Positions 1 to 9,359 of a stretch of 64,000 bases of DNA are shown piece by piece. The DNA lies in assembly GCA_021773565.1 (NCBI GenBank), contig JAJFJZ010000008.1, positions 1 to 64,000 of the forward strand, in the 5' to 3' direction. The stretch comes from Gammaproteobacteria bacterium. Its GTDB lineage: Bacteria; Pseudomonadota; Gammaproteobacteria; Pseudomonadales; Azotimanducaceae. Position 1 is the first letter of the stretch. Each line of letters opens with the position of its first letter. The notes under the pieces are model-generated. The model made no database searches. It worked only from the letters and a program-made list of their open reading frames with translations, and had not been told where the DNA came from. A program made the translations under genes and the position numbers.

Positions 1-108
1 TGGCCGTTTCGGCTTGGTTGCGGCTTTCGAGATACGCTCAGCGGCCTCGCTGTATGAGCTGCAGGCGGCGATCGTGAACAGGCTTAACAAAATGAGGTGT
101 CGTGCCAT
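1..108 (-). CDS. Lipoprotein N-terminus (partial, runs off left edge)
   Basis: Only the first 36 codons are present. The ATG at 108 is preceded by an AGGA-type ribosome binding site five bases upstream. The encoded start is a short positive region, a hydrophobic stretch and a lipobox ending IAAC (Cys16), then a polar, Lys/Ala-rich mature region. This is a signal-peptidase II lipoprotein signal. Nothing can be said about function because the rest lies outside the window. It is transcribed away from the flavin monooxygenase gene. Confidence 0.6.
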   Translation of the reverse strand, partial: MARHLILLSLFTIAACSSYSEAAERISKAATKPKRP

Positions 109-501
109 GTCATTTTCCTGTTATCGGTTGCTTGAAAACATTGAATCGGCATACGGGTTTGAAGCGTAGCCCGGAATTTTTGGCGATCACTCGAAAGCTT
201 ATCAGGCGAAGTGTTGTTTTGGCAGTTAATTCGGGCGTGTTTAATAGTTTCTCGCGGTAATCTCCGCCACGAAATCTGAGGGTTTAACCTCATTTTTCGA
301 AGAGTTACGACGAAATCAGGTTTTCCGGTCGTGGGGCTGTACCCGGTCGTGGTTTGGTTGGGGCAAGGGCTCGATTTTTGTGGAACCCGTGCGCAGCCGG
401 CGTAACAATGGATAAGAATGCCTAATGTAAGCACAATGTGGAATCCCCTTATTTTATTTTCACAAACTGTTGCTAGTTTTTAGTATCTTAAGGGAAATAG
501 A
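109..501. other. Intergenic region between divergent genes
   Basis: About 390 bases separate the truncated lipoprotein gene and the flavin monooxygenase. It must hold both divergent promoters, but I found no convincing -35/-10 pair and no clear inverted repeat. The reading frames inside it have no ribosome binding site or recognisable protein. Confidence 0.4.
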
Positions 502-2058
502 TTGGGTACCAAACCAGTGCAAACAAAGACAAAAGAACAAGCATCAAGTAGTGCGACCCACGTAGACCTGTTGATTGTGGGTGCAGGAATTTCCGGAATT
601 GGCTCAGCCTACCATCTGCAGCAGCAGTGTCCGGATAAAAGCTATCTCATTCTGGAAATGAAGGATACCTTTGGGGGCACCTGGGATACCCATAAATACC
701 CGGGTGTGCGGTCAGATTCCGACCTGTACACCTTTGGTTACCGTTTCAAGCCCTGGGTTGGTGCGCCCATTGCCAGCGGTGAAGAAATTCTCAAGTATAT
801 GGGTGATGTCATTGAGGAAAATGGCATAGAGGAGCACATCCGTTATGGCCACCGAATCACGCGGTGCAGTTGGTCCAGCAAGGAAAATCTCTGGACGGTA
901 GTTGCAACCCGACTGGCCGACGGTGCTACCTGTAATTTCACCTGTAACTTTCTCTGGATGTGCCAGGGCTACTACGATCACGAGAATCCCTACCTTCCGG
1001 ACTGGCCCGGTATGGATAAATACCAGGGTCTGCTGGTGCATGCCCAGATGTGGGATCCGAAAACCGACTATGCCAATAAGCGGGTACTGGTAATTGGCTC
1101 CGGCGCGACGGCGGCAACGGTAATCCCGGCCATCGCCGAGAAGGCAGCCCATGTAACGATGTTGCAGCGCTCGCCGACCTACTTCTTTTGCAGTGAGAAC
1201 AAGAATGAGCTGGCGGACCGACTACGCGAGATTGGCATTGATGAGCCGACCATTCATAGGGTGGTCCGCGCGCAGGTCATGTACGATCAGAATGCGATGA
1301 CCAAACGCTGCCAGACTGAGCCCGACGTGGTGTTTGAAGAGCTGAAGGCACTGGTACGTCTTTATGCAGGTGAGGACTTTGAGTTTGAACCGCATTTCAC
1401 ACCCAAATACAGAGTCTGGCAGCAGCGTCTTGCATTTTGTCCGGAAGGGGATGTGTTCAAGGCGGCAGCTGCAGGCCAGCTTTCGGTGGTGACAGACACG
1501 TTGGAGACATTTACTGAAACCGGGGTCCGCACTGAATCCGGAGAGGAGATAGAGGCTGACATCATTGTCGCTGCGACCGGTTTTCGACTCTCGGTAATGG
1601 GTAACATTCCCTTCGAAGTGGACGGAAAAGCCGTCGACTGGCACGACAGCGTTAACTATCGAGGCATGATGTTCACGGGCGTGCCCAACCTGGTGTGGGT
1701 GTTTGGCTACTTCCGGGCCAGCTGGACCCTGCGAGTCGACATGCTGGGCGATTTTGTGTGTAATTTGCTCAACCATATGGATGCGATTGACGCGAAGCGG
1801 GTCGAGGTTGCGCTGCGCGAATCGGATCAGGATATGGAGATTCTGCCCTGGATTGCGAAAGACAACTTCAACCCAAATTACCTGATGCGCGATATCAACC
1901 GCTTGCCCCAGCGCGGCGCCAAGCCGGAATGGCAACACAATCAGGATTACTGGAGCGAACGGGATGAAATTCCGGCAACAGACCTTGACGGTGCCGAGTT
2001 CGTTTATGACGGCAAGCATCATGTAGACACTGAAGGCGCAAAAGCTGCGCGTGGTTGA
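502..2058 (+). CDS. EthA/AlmA-like flavin-containing (Baeyer-Villiger type) monooxygenase
   Basis: Predicted FAD- and NADPH-dependent enzyme inserting one oxygen atom into a ketone, alkyl or sulfur substrate. The 518-residue length is normal for the family. The FAD Rossmann motif GAGISGIG is at residues 27-34, followed by GGTWDTHKYPGVRSDSD, a signature of EthA/AlmA relatives. The Baeyer-Villiger fingerprint region appears as GYYDHENPYLPDWPG, and a second Rossmann motif (VLVIGSGATAA) near residue 197 binds NADPH. The start is TTG at 502, chosen because AAGGGA lies six bases upstream. Long-chain alkane oxidation (AlmA) or ketone oxidation would suit the P450 and acyl-CoA genes downstream, but the substrate cannot be read from sequence. 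Confidence 0.87.
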   Translation: MGTKPVQTKTKEQASSSATHVDLLIVGAGISGIGSAYHLQQQCPDKSYLILEMKDTFGGTWDTHKYPGVRSDSDLYTFGYRFKPWVGAPIASGEEILKYMGDVIEENGIEEHIRYGHRITRCSWSSKENLWTVVATRLADGATCNFTCNFLWMCQGYYDHENPYLPDWPGMDKYQGLLVHAQMWDPKTDYANKRVLVIGSGATAATVIPAIAEKAAHVTMLQRSPTYFFCSENKNELADRLREIGIDEPTIHRVVRAQVMYDQNAMTKRCQTEPDVVFEELKALVRLYAGEDFEFEPHFTPKYRVWQQRLAFCPEGDVFKAAAAGQLSVVTDTLETFTETGVRTESGEEIEADIIVAATGFRLSVMGNIPFEVDGKAVDWHDSVNYRGMMFTGVPNLVWVFGYFRASWTLRVDMLGDFVCNLLNHMDAIDAKRVEVALRESDQDMEILPWIAKDNFNPNYLMRDINRLPQRGAKPEWQHNQDYWSERDEIPATDLDGAEFVYDGKHHVDTEGAKAARG

Positions 2059-2075
2059 GGCCTGCTAGCTGCTAT

Positions 2076-3440
2076 CTATGCGATAAACAGCTTGCGCAGA
2101 TGTTCGTTTAACATACGGTTTGCGGGATCCAGTCTACGCCTGAGTTCCTGAAAATCCTTAAAGTGCGGGTACAAGCGGGTTAGCTCTTTGGCACCCAGCG
2201 AGTGCACCTTACCCCAATGTGGTCTGCCCCCGTATTTCCAAAAAATGGGCTCAATCAGGTCAAAGTAGGGACGGTAGTCTTCCTCTGAAGTACGGTGGAT
2301 GGAGATTGCTGCGTGGTCTTCTTCCCCCGCACTCATGCTCAGCCAGGTATCGTCTCTACTGACGTAGCGATACTCCAGCGGGAACACAACATCTATTTCC
2401 TTCTCCGTGATTGTTCGCAGCACTTCCCGCAGGCATTTTGCACCGTTTTCAAGAGGTACGGAGTATTCCATCTCATTAAAACGGTTGTTGCGGATATTAC
2501 TAAGAATTTTGTAGGACTCATCCACAGCTTCGGTCGGGCCGATCATTTTTGCCAGGCCGTTTACCAGTGGTTTACGAAAGCGAGGTGCTACTAGTGCCCA
2601 TCCTTTCATCGCTAGATCGAACGCCGCTGCCTCTTCTTCCGAGGGTGGAGGATTGTTGATTTCCTCATCGGTCTCGTCAATAGCCAAAGTAAGTGCGTAA
2701 TCGGAGTGCGTGAGTGGAAACATCTCAAAATGCCGGTGTTTAGCTGCTTGTTCATCAAAACTCTCAAGCACTTCTTCAATGGGTTGTGCCCAGCTTTTTG
2801 CTTTAAGTCGATAATTGTTGCGGTTTTGAACCGTCATGCTGGTAACTACACCCAGGGCACCCAGGCTGACACGGGCCGCATTAAACAAATCCGGATTTTT
2901 CTCTGCACTTACGTCAATCGCTTCACCATTGGGTGTGATCAACCTGAGGCTGGTCACGAAACCGGACAGGCAGGTGAACCCAATACCGGTTCCGTGTGTC
3001 GCTGTTGCAGTGGCTCCGGCCAGGGTTTGTCGGTCTATGTCTGGAAGGTTGAGCATACCCTGACCAACATTGGCCAGTGCAGGCCCCATATCACCGAGTC
3101 GTGTGCCCGCACCAAAAGTCGCCGTTAAGGCGCCAGGATCGTGATTTTGTAACCCGGCTAACCTGTCGATAACTATTAGATGGCCATCGGTCGGTACAAG
3201 AGGGGTAAAGGAATGCCCGGAGCCCACAGGGCGCACTGGCCCCGTGGTTGATGCCAGAAATTCCATTAGCTCTGCTTCAGATGCGGGTGCTACGCGTCCC
3301 TTTGGATTTGCGACTATCCCACCGGACCAATTACGCCAGGGTAACGAGCCTGCTGTGTCCCCATAACCAGGCCTGGCTATGCCATAAAGTGCAGATAGTG
3401 CACAACCTGCTAACAGATTTCTGCGGGTCAAGCCTGCCAC
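2076..3440 (-). CDS. Tat-exported FAD-linked oxidase (sugar-lactone/alditol oxidase type)
   Basis: VAO-family flavoprotein of 454 residues. The start is GTG at 3440: it overlaps the TAG stop of the cytochrome gene and has GGGAGG six bases upstream. Starting here exposes a twin-arginine signal (TRRNLL, Arg6-Arg7), implying export of the folded flavoprotein to the periplasm. The FAD domain contains GSGHS (His76), the usual covalent flavin attachment site in lactone/alditol oxidases, and the C-terminal domain ends with the HWGK region typical of D-arabinono-lactone oxidase relatives. Family members oxidise sugar lactones or polyols. Coupling to a cytochrome c lipoprotein suggests electrons go to the respiratory chain rather than O2; this is inference. 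It is third in a three-gene operon. Confidence 0.82.
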   Translation of the reverse strand: MAGLTRRNLLAGCALSALYGIARPGYGDTAGSLPWRNWSGGIVANPKGRVAPASEAELMEFLASTTGPVRPVGSGHSFTPLVPTDGHLIVIDRLAGLQNHDPGALTATFGAGTRLGDMGPALANVGQGMLNLPDIDRQTLAGATATATHGTGIGFTCLSGFVTSLRLITPNGEAIDVSAEKNPDLFNAARVSLGALGVVTSMTVQNRNNYRLKAKSWAQPIEEVLESFDEQAAKHRHFEMFPLTHSDYALTLAIDETDEEINNPPPSEEEAAAFDLAMKGWALVAPRFRKPLVNGLAKMIGPTEAVDESYKILSNIRNNRFNEMEYSVPLENGAKCLREVLRTITEKEIDVVFPLEYRYVSRDDTWLSMSAGEEDHAAISIHRTSEEDYRPYFDLIEPIFWKYGGRPHWGKVHSLGAKELTRLYPHFKDFQELRRRLDPANRMLNEHLRKLFIA

Positions 3441-3823
3441 TACGATCCTCCCGCCATAAAACGGATCATTGCTAACAGGTCCTCTCGCTCGCAGGCCATG
3501 CAATAGCCCAGGGGTGGCATATTGTTAAAGCCTTCTATGGTGTGGGCCAACAGTATTTCAGCACCCTGTGCAAGCCGGGGTTGCCACTCCTCAGCATTTC
3601 CAAGGCGTGGCGCGCCACCGTTGCCGGTGATGTGGCAGAGTGCACAGCTACCGGTCCACTTTCGCAGGGTGTCCGTGTCAAGTTCCGCGTCTGCCTTTTC
3701 GATGGTGGTAATCCCGACGGCTGTGCTCGCGGCACTTTCTGCTTCTTCTTTCGAGCTGGTCGAATCGCAGGCCAGCATGCTAAAGCAGATCAATACCAAC
3801 AGATAGGGTTTCAGGTTCTCCAT
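3440..3823 (-). CDS. Small c-type cytochrome lipoprotein
   Basis: Protein of 127 residues with a lipoprotein signal (SMLAC, Cys19), a low-complexity Ser/Glu/Ala spacer, and a single haem site CALCH (Cys60, Cys63, His64). Met102 in the NNMPPLG segment is the likely axial ligand. A second CxxC (Cys108-Cys111) without His follows, as in cytochrome c5-type proteins. The ATG overlaps the TAA of the TonB receptor gene by one base, and its own stop overlaps the GTG of the FAD oxidase, so the three genes are probably translationally coupled. The likely role is electron acceptor for the exported oxidase. Confidence 0.85.
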   Translation of the reverse strand: MENLKPYLLVLICFSMLACDSTSSKEEAESAASTAVGITTIEKADAELDTDTLRKWTGSCALCHITGNGGAPRLGNAEEWQPRLAQGAEILLAHTIEGFNNMPPLGYCMACEREDLLAMIRFMAGGS

Positions 3824-6120
3824 TAGTGTCTATACGTTAGTTCGACGCCGTATGCTCGTGGTGTACCGATCATCTCTTCATTAAACCCAAAGAATGACAG
3901 ATCAAACGCGTATACCATGTATTCCTCGTCGCCCAGGTTTCGGCCAAAAGCAGCTACCTCCCATTTATCGTTCTGTGACGTCCAGCTGACTCGTGCATTC
4001 CATATCCAGTAGTCGCCTTCACTTAGTAGCGGATTATTCAGGGCATCGAAAAATACTTCATCCTGATAGTTAAAATCGAGTTGTAGCGTCAAATTCCCCA
4101 TTTCGTTAAGCGGTATGTCGTACTGCACCAATCCGTTGAAGGTAACTTCGGGAGACATTGTAATGTCGTTACCGGAAAAATCCCCTGACGGTATAACAAA
4201 GTCCTGGTATTCGGTGGACAGGAGTCCAAGTCCAAGATTGATGAACAGGTTTTCTACAGGCAATAGTTGTAGTTCGAATTCAGCGCCGTAAATTTTTGCA
4301 TCCGCTGCGTTTGATATGGTTGAAAAACCGAGTCCATCTACAATTACGAAAGCAAATACCTGCAAATCCGAGTAGTCATAATAGAAAACCGAACCATTAA
4401 ATCGAACACGACCGCCAGCCAGTGTTGACTTAAAGCCAGCCTCATAACTCAATAATTTTTCTTCATCGTAAGGCGCTATTCCGTCGCTTGTTGATTGAAT
4501 GCCACCGGCTTTAAATCCGCTGGTTAGGCCGCCATAGAACAACAAATCATCGCTAAACTGATAGTCCAGGACTGCGCGACCAGAGACGTTACTAAAACTC
4601 TTTTTAGCTACGTCCGGAAACCCCGGTTGTGCAGGGTTTCCTGCCTCAGGCTCATCAAAAAAGAAAAAGCTGTCGTGTTTTATCTCTTCGTCGGTGTAAC
4701 GCAATCCTACAGATAAAGCTAATGCATCGCTCAGCTGAATGGTTGCATCAGCAAATACCGCAAAGCTTGTTATTTTTTGGTCTGTGCCAGATTTTGTCTT
4801 AAAGACGAATTGTTCCGGGCAAAATCCGGACGGGTTTCCTGCCGGAGCTGAGCAACTTACATCATCGCCGACGAAAAAAGGCCGGAAATCGCGCAGGATA
4901 TCAAAGGCCGTATTGTCCGTAGCTTTGTCATTTAAATAATATGCACCAGCAAGCCAGGACCAGCTATCTGAAGCCCAGGCTACACGTAGTTCCTGGGAAA
5001 ATGTCTCCTGGTTAACCGACAATTCACCGGTCAGAATATCATTGGGACCGTCATCGGTTTCTTCGGGTCGAAAGTCATCCATATCATCATAGGAGGTTAT
5101 GGAAGTAACAATGTAGTCTCCAATTGTCCAGTCTGCGGTGAGCGAAACACCCCAGAAATCTGTGTCATTTTTCGCTTCAAAATCGTAGTTACCTTCTTTG
5201 TAACCGGGCACAGCAACGGCATCTTCGCCGTTTAGGGTGGTATAAGGTCTATTTTCTGAATAGCCAAAAATGTCCCCACAGTTACCGGCCAGAATCTCGG
5301 CGTTTGAACACATATTGCCACTGGCATCCCAGACGCCCAGATGCCGATATTGCACCGCATCAGACCTGGTTTTTCCGCCATGCGCGTTAAAAGAGAGCTT
5401 AAGTTCATCAGAAGGTTGTGTTTCCAGTATCAACCGCCATGCCAGCTCGTCAATGCCCTGTTGATCATTGCCGGTAAAGCGGTTTTTCATCCATCCATCG
5501 GAGTCGGTTTTGAGTACGGCTGCGCGGATTCCGGTGCTATCTCCCAGGGGCCCCCCAATGGCACCCTCAATCTGAGTCTTCTGGTGGCTGCCATAACCGG
5601 CGCGTATCCAGCCATCCAACTCATCCGTGGGTTTACGAGAGATAAAATTAACCGCACCACCCGTTGCGTTGCGCCCGTACAGTGTGCCTTGTGGACCGCG
5701 CAGTACCTCCACACGTTCAACGTCCAGCAACTGGAAAATTTGCGCAGCGTTAGAGGATATATAGGTTTCATCCATATAGGCTGCAACGGGACCCTGGTTG
5801 AGTACCCCAAAATCGTTTAGCCCCACTCCCCGAATGAAGGGCGCTGGCACCCCTGTATCGCCGTTTGGATAGCCGACACTATAGTTAGGGGTTTGTGCGG
5901 TTACATCAACCGATTGTCGAAAACCGAGTGCTTCGATCATATCCGCAGTGAAAGCAGTTACTGAAACGGGCGTTTCCTGAAGATTCTCCTCCCGCTTTTG
6001 CGCGGTGACGATAATTTCTTCTATCATCCCGGTAGAGTTTTCCTGGGAAAATGCGCTGTTTGAAAAAACTACCGCAGTAAGGCTGAGCGCCAGATACACA
6101 ACTGAAGTGGTGCGTGACAT
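3823..6120 (-). CDS. TonB-dependent outer-membrane receptor
   Basis: Outer-membrane active transporter of 765 residues. I place the start at the internal ATG at 6120, with GGGGGA upstream, giving a clean signal peptide ending near NSAFSQ. The TonB box region EEIIVTAQKREENLQ follows, then the plug domain (TPVSVTAF, LRGPQGTLYGRNATGGAVN) and a long beta-barrel ending in an aromatic-rich C-terminus. This subclass (ITAQKRxExLQ, RNATGGAVN) is common in marine and sphingomonad-type bacteria for uptake of diverse organics, not only siderophores. First gene of the operon with the cytochrome and FAD oxidase, so it may import the oxidase substrate. Confidence 0.92.
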   Translation of the reverse strand: MSRTTSVVYLALSLTAVVFSNSAFSQENSTGMIEEIIVTAQKREENLQETPVSVTAFTADMIEALGFRQSVDVTAQTPNYSVGYPNGDTGVPAPFIRGVGLNDFGVLNQGPVAAYMDETYISSNAAQIFQLLDVERVEVLRGPQGTLYGRNATGGAVNFISRKPTDELDGWIRAGYGSHQKTQIEGAIGGPLGDSTGIRAAVLKTDSDGWMKNRFTGNDQQGIDELAWRLILETQPSDELKLSFNAHGGKTRSDAVQYRHLGVWDASGNMCSNAEILAGNCGDIFGYSENRPYTTLNGEDAVAVPGYKEGNYDFEAKNDTDFWGVSLTADWTIGDYIVTSITSYDDMDDFRPEETDDGPNDILTGELSVNQETFSQELRVAWASDSWSWLAGAYYLNDKATDNTAFDILRDFRPFFVGDDVSCSAPAGNPSGFCPEQFVFKTKSGTDQKITSFAVFADATIQLSDALALSVGLRYTDEEIKHDSFFFFDEPEAGNPAQPGFPDVAKKSFSNVSGRAVLDYQFSDDLLFYGGLTSGFKAGGIQSTSDGIAPYDEEKLLSYEAGFKSTLAGGRVRFNGSVFYYDYSDLQVFAFVIVDGLGFSTISNAADAKIYGAEFELQLLPVENLFINLGLGLLSTEYQDFVIPSGDFSGNDITMSPEVTFNGLVQYDIPLNEMGNLTLQLDFNYQDEVFFDALNNPLLSEGDYWIWNARVSWTSQNDKWEVAAFGRNLGDEEYMVYAFDLSFFGFNEEMIGTPRAYGVELTYRH

Positions 6121-6160
6121 TGGATTATCCCCCGTTTTTAAAAGAAGACTGTGCAATTAC

Positions 6161-6176
6161 AATATCGCAAGATATT
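6161..6176. promoter_or_regulatory. Short hyphenated palindrome upstream of the TonB operon
   Basis: AATATC and GATATT flank GCAA, a perfect six-base inverted repeat. It lies about 40 bases upstream of the TonB receptor start, where an operator would be expected. No matching copy was seen elsewhere, so this is only a candidate. Confidence 0.25.
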
Positions 6177-6257
6177 TGGGATTAAAAGCCCTGTAACACA
6201 TGCTTTTGAACTCTAACGAATGGAGGATAAAGCCTTTTTCTACTGCGCTTTTCTCAG

Positions 6258-9200
6258 CTAGGTTAATACCTGCGCTGTGAGCTCTTCATGTCTATGAAAC
6301 AGCCCTGCATCGTGTAGAACCATATAAAAAGCGGGTATCACGAACAAGACCATAATAGTTGCCGTTGTCAGACCAAATGCCAGGCTGATAGCGAGTGGTA
6401 TTACTACTTTTGCCTGCAGGCTTGTTTCCATCAGTATAGGCAAGAGCCCTGCCACCGTTGTAACACTGGTTAACAGGATTGCCCGAAAGCGGTCTCGCGC
6501 TGCCTGCACAACCGCCTTGTGTAGTTCCCAGCCCTGTGCAAGCCTTTTTTCTACAAAGGTCACCAATAAAATTGAATCATTCACTACAATACCTGCCAGA
6601 CTTATAAAACCAAGGATGGAAGGCATTGTGATGTTATGCCCAAGTAGCAAATGTCCCAAAATAACGCCCGAGAAAGAAAGCGGGATTATAATAATTACTA
6701 CTAACGGTTCAACGTAGCTGCGAAACTGTAATGCCAGCAATAGAAACATACCCAGAAAACCGTACATAAAACCGTGGCGCATCGAGCCAAGGGTTTTATT
6801 GGACTCTGCAGTTTCACCCTGCACATCCAGGCGAACGTCTGGATGTTTGGCAAGCCACTGGTCAAGAAACATATTTTCGGTTTTGGCAATTACAGCAGCC
6901 GATGTGGTTTTGTTAGCGTCTATAAGCCCTTCGATGGTAATAGTGTTTTCGCCATTAATCCGGTTGCGCCTTGCATACCCCCGCGATTCAGTAATATAGG
7001 CTACTGCAGATAAAGGTACCAGATGCCCATTGGAGCTGTGGATCGTAAAATTATCCAGGGTGTTAAATTGAGCGCGTGCATGGTCATCCAGTCTAACCAG
7101 CACCTCAAATTTTTCGCGACCTACTTGCACTTCCTGCACAATCAGGCCATTAAATGCCCCACGCAATTGTTCAGCAACTATTGCACTGTTCACACCAAGA
7201 GTTTGCGCCCCGGGTTTTAACTGAAAGCGTATTTCCGGCTTGCCTGGCCTTAGGTCTGAAGACAGGTCATTTACGCCGTCAAAAGCAGCCAGCCAATGTT
7301 GCAGTTCCAATGCTGCATCATGCAGCTGGCCAAGATCGTCTCCCATGACTCGCAGCTCCAGCCCTTTACCCTGTGGACCGATTACAGGATCGCTAAATTT
7401 CAAAAATACTACATCCGATAACACACCCACTTCTGTACGCCATAGCGCTCTGATCGCACTGGAGGTATGCGTACGAATTTCCGGACTGAGCAGGTCCACT
7501 ACAATGGTCGCGACATGATCACCTGCCTCATGGGCATCGGTATTTAGACCATAGTGCACTGCAATTTGCCGTACCATAGGCTGCTCACCAGGCTGGTGCG
7601 GGGTTAGTTTGGTATTTACGCGTTCCAGCGCTTCAAGAACTACCTGTACGGTTGTTTCGGTTTGTGTAAAAGGAACTCCGGGCGGCATCAGAAGCCTTGC
7701 TTCAATCGACTCGTTGTCCAGTTCCGGTAGTGGACTAAAAGCCAATATGCCACTAACAACAAGGCTAATAGAAATAAGCAGTACCCCTAACAAAGCTCCA
7801 AGGCCGAGGTAGCGCCATCGCACAAACAGCTCGACATATTGGGTACATTTGTCCCGCAAGATAGAGAGTTTTTTGTCGATCCATTGCTGTGCAGAATTTC
7901 GGTGATTATCAAATGTGGAATGTTTGAGGTGGGTAGGCAATATCAGGAAGGCCTCTATCAAACTGATGACAAGCGTGAGCAACATGACCATAGGCACTGC
8001 CTTTAAAATATTGCCCAGGTCGCCAGAGAGAAATGCGAGTGGAAAAAAGATAACGGCTGTGGTGGCAAAGGAAGCGAGTACACCTGGCATTACCTCGAGA
8101 GTACCCTCAATGGATGCGCTAACCGGATCTTTTCCAGCTTCCCTGTGTACGGCAATGTTTTCAGAAATGACAATAGCGTCGTCAACAATAATTCCGATAA
8201 CTATTAACAAAGCTACCAGTGTCATCATGTCAAACTGGATCCCCATTGTTTTCATTAGAAAAAAAGCGCCAGCGAACGAAACCGGTAATCCCATTCCAAC
8301 CCAGAATGCATGTTTAGCTGAAAAAAACAGCCAGAGCACTAACATCACCAGTACCAGACCCTGCACACCATTCTTGACGAGCATGCCAAGCCGGTCCTCT
8401 ACCAGCGTTGCCATATCCCGGGTAATGGCCAAAGAAACACCGGGTGTACGCTGTTGCTCTTCTTCAACAAACTTTTTGACCAGGTCCATTACATCCAGCA
8501 CATCATCAGAGCGGTTTTTTTCGACATTCAGAAGTACGGCTGGTGCGCCATCGAAGGTGGTTTTTTGGTTAGGGTATTCGAAAGTATCGGTAATGGTGGC
8601 TATATCACCAAGACGGAAATCCTGGCCGCCCCTGGGGGATCGCAATTTCAGCTCCGCCAGCGAACTAACGCTGGTGCGCTCATCTTCAACACGAAGGGTA
8701 ACACTACCTGCATCGGATTTTAGATCCCCTGCGGGATTGTCAACATTCAAGCTTCGCAAAATAACTGCAATATCACTTACCGCAAGATTCAAACCGCGCA
8801 AGGCGAGCGCGTCCAGCTCAATACGTAATTGACGGTCGGTAAAACCCTGCAGCTTGACGGCGCTAATGCCGTCGAGGCGCTGCAGTCGAAATTTTACTTT
8901 TTCCGCATAATCCTTAAGCCGATGGTAGGGTACCCTTCCGAACACAGCGATCGACACAACCGGATCGGTTGTCCCTATTAAACGAATTATGGGGGGCTCA
9001 CTTTGTATCGGCAGGTCGTCGATTGCATCAATTTCCGTACGAATGTCAGCCAGCAGGCGATCTATTACAAGCCCCTCATCTCCTTCGACTGTGAGTTTTG
9101 CTATGTTGTTACTGGATTCACACTGGTATTCAGCTATTTGATCAACCTGTTCGATGGCAGTTTCCAACCGGTAGCAAATTGCCTCGTCTATCTCGTCTGC

Positions 9201-9359
9201 TGCCGCACCGGGATATGGCACGGTTACCTGAACGGTATCCAGCACCTGCTGTGGAAATGTACTTCTGACGATGTCTCCGGCAGACACCAACCCCAGCAAA
9301 ATCAACAATATCATTAGAGTATTGGCGGCATTCGGATGATTGGCGAACAGCCTGATCAT
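6258..9359 (-). CDS. RND efflux permease (AcrB-like), pump 1
   Basis: Inner-membrane proton-driven exporter of 1033 residues, the usual RND length. The first transmembrane helix follows MIRLFANHPNAANT. Two large periplasmic loops alternate with helices, and the proton-relay motif IVDDAIVI sits in helix 4. Its ATG overlaps the TGA of the adaptor gene (ATGA), so the two are coupled. Efflux of a hydrophobic compound is expected, with regulation by the upstream TetR protein. The adaptor it depends on carries an in-frame stop, so the pump may be inactive in this strain. No outer-membrane channel gene is adjacent. Confidence 0.9.
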   Translation of the reverse strand: MIRLFANHPNAANTLMILLILLGLVSAGDIVRSTFPQQVLDTVQVTVPYPGAAADEIDEAICYRLETAIEQVDQIAEYQCESSNNIAKLTVEGDEGLVIDRLLADIRTEIDAIDDLPIQSEPPIIRLIGTTDPVVSIAVFGRVPYHRLKDYAEKVKFRLQRLDGISAVKLQGFTDRQLRIELDALALRGLNLAVSDIAVILRSLNVDNPAGDLKSDAGSVTLRVEDERTSVSSLAELKLRSPRGGQDFRLGDIATITDTFEYPNQKTTFDGAPAVLLNVEKNRSDDVLDVMDLVKKFVEEEQQRTPGVSLAITRDMATLVEDRLGMLVKNGVQGLVLVMLVLWLFFSAKHAFWVGMGLPVSFAGAFFLMKTMGIQFDMMTLVALLIVIGIIVDDAIVISENIAVHREAGKDPVSASIEGTLEVMPGVLASFATTAVIFFPLAFLSGDLGNILKAVPMVMLLTLVISLIEAFLILPTHLKHSTFDNHRNSAQQWIDKKLSILRDKCTQYVELFVRWRYLGLGALLGVLLISISLVVSGILAFSPLPELDNESIEARLLMPPGVPFTQTETTVQVVLEALERVNTKLTPHQPGEQPMVRQIAVHYGLNTDAHEAGDHVATIVVDLLSPEIRTHTSSAIRALWRTEVGVLSDVVFLKFSDPVIGPQGKGLELRVMGDDLGQLHDAALELQHWLAAFDGVNDLSSDLRPGKPEIRFQLKPGAQTLGVNSAIVAEQLRGAFNGLIVQEVQVGREKFEVLVRLDDHARAQFNTLDNFTIHSSNGHLVPLSAVAYITESRGYARRNRINGENTITIEGLIDANKTTSAAVIAKTENMFLDQWLAKHPDVRLDVQGETAESNKTLGSMRHGFMYGFLGMFLLLALQFRSYVEPLVVIIIIPLSFSGVILGHLLLGHNITMPSILGFISLAGIVVNDSILLVTFVEKRLAQGWELHKAVVQAARDRFRAILLTSVTTVAGLLPILMETSLQAKVVIPLAISLAFGLTTATIMVLFVIPAFYMVLHDAGLFHRHEELTAQVLT

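Noticed and set aside
84-434. 116-codon minus-strand frame at the left edge
   Set aside because: It overlaps the well-supported lipoprotein start in another frame and resembles no protein.
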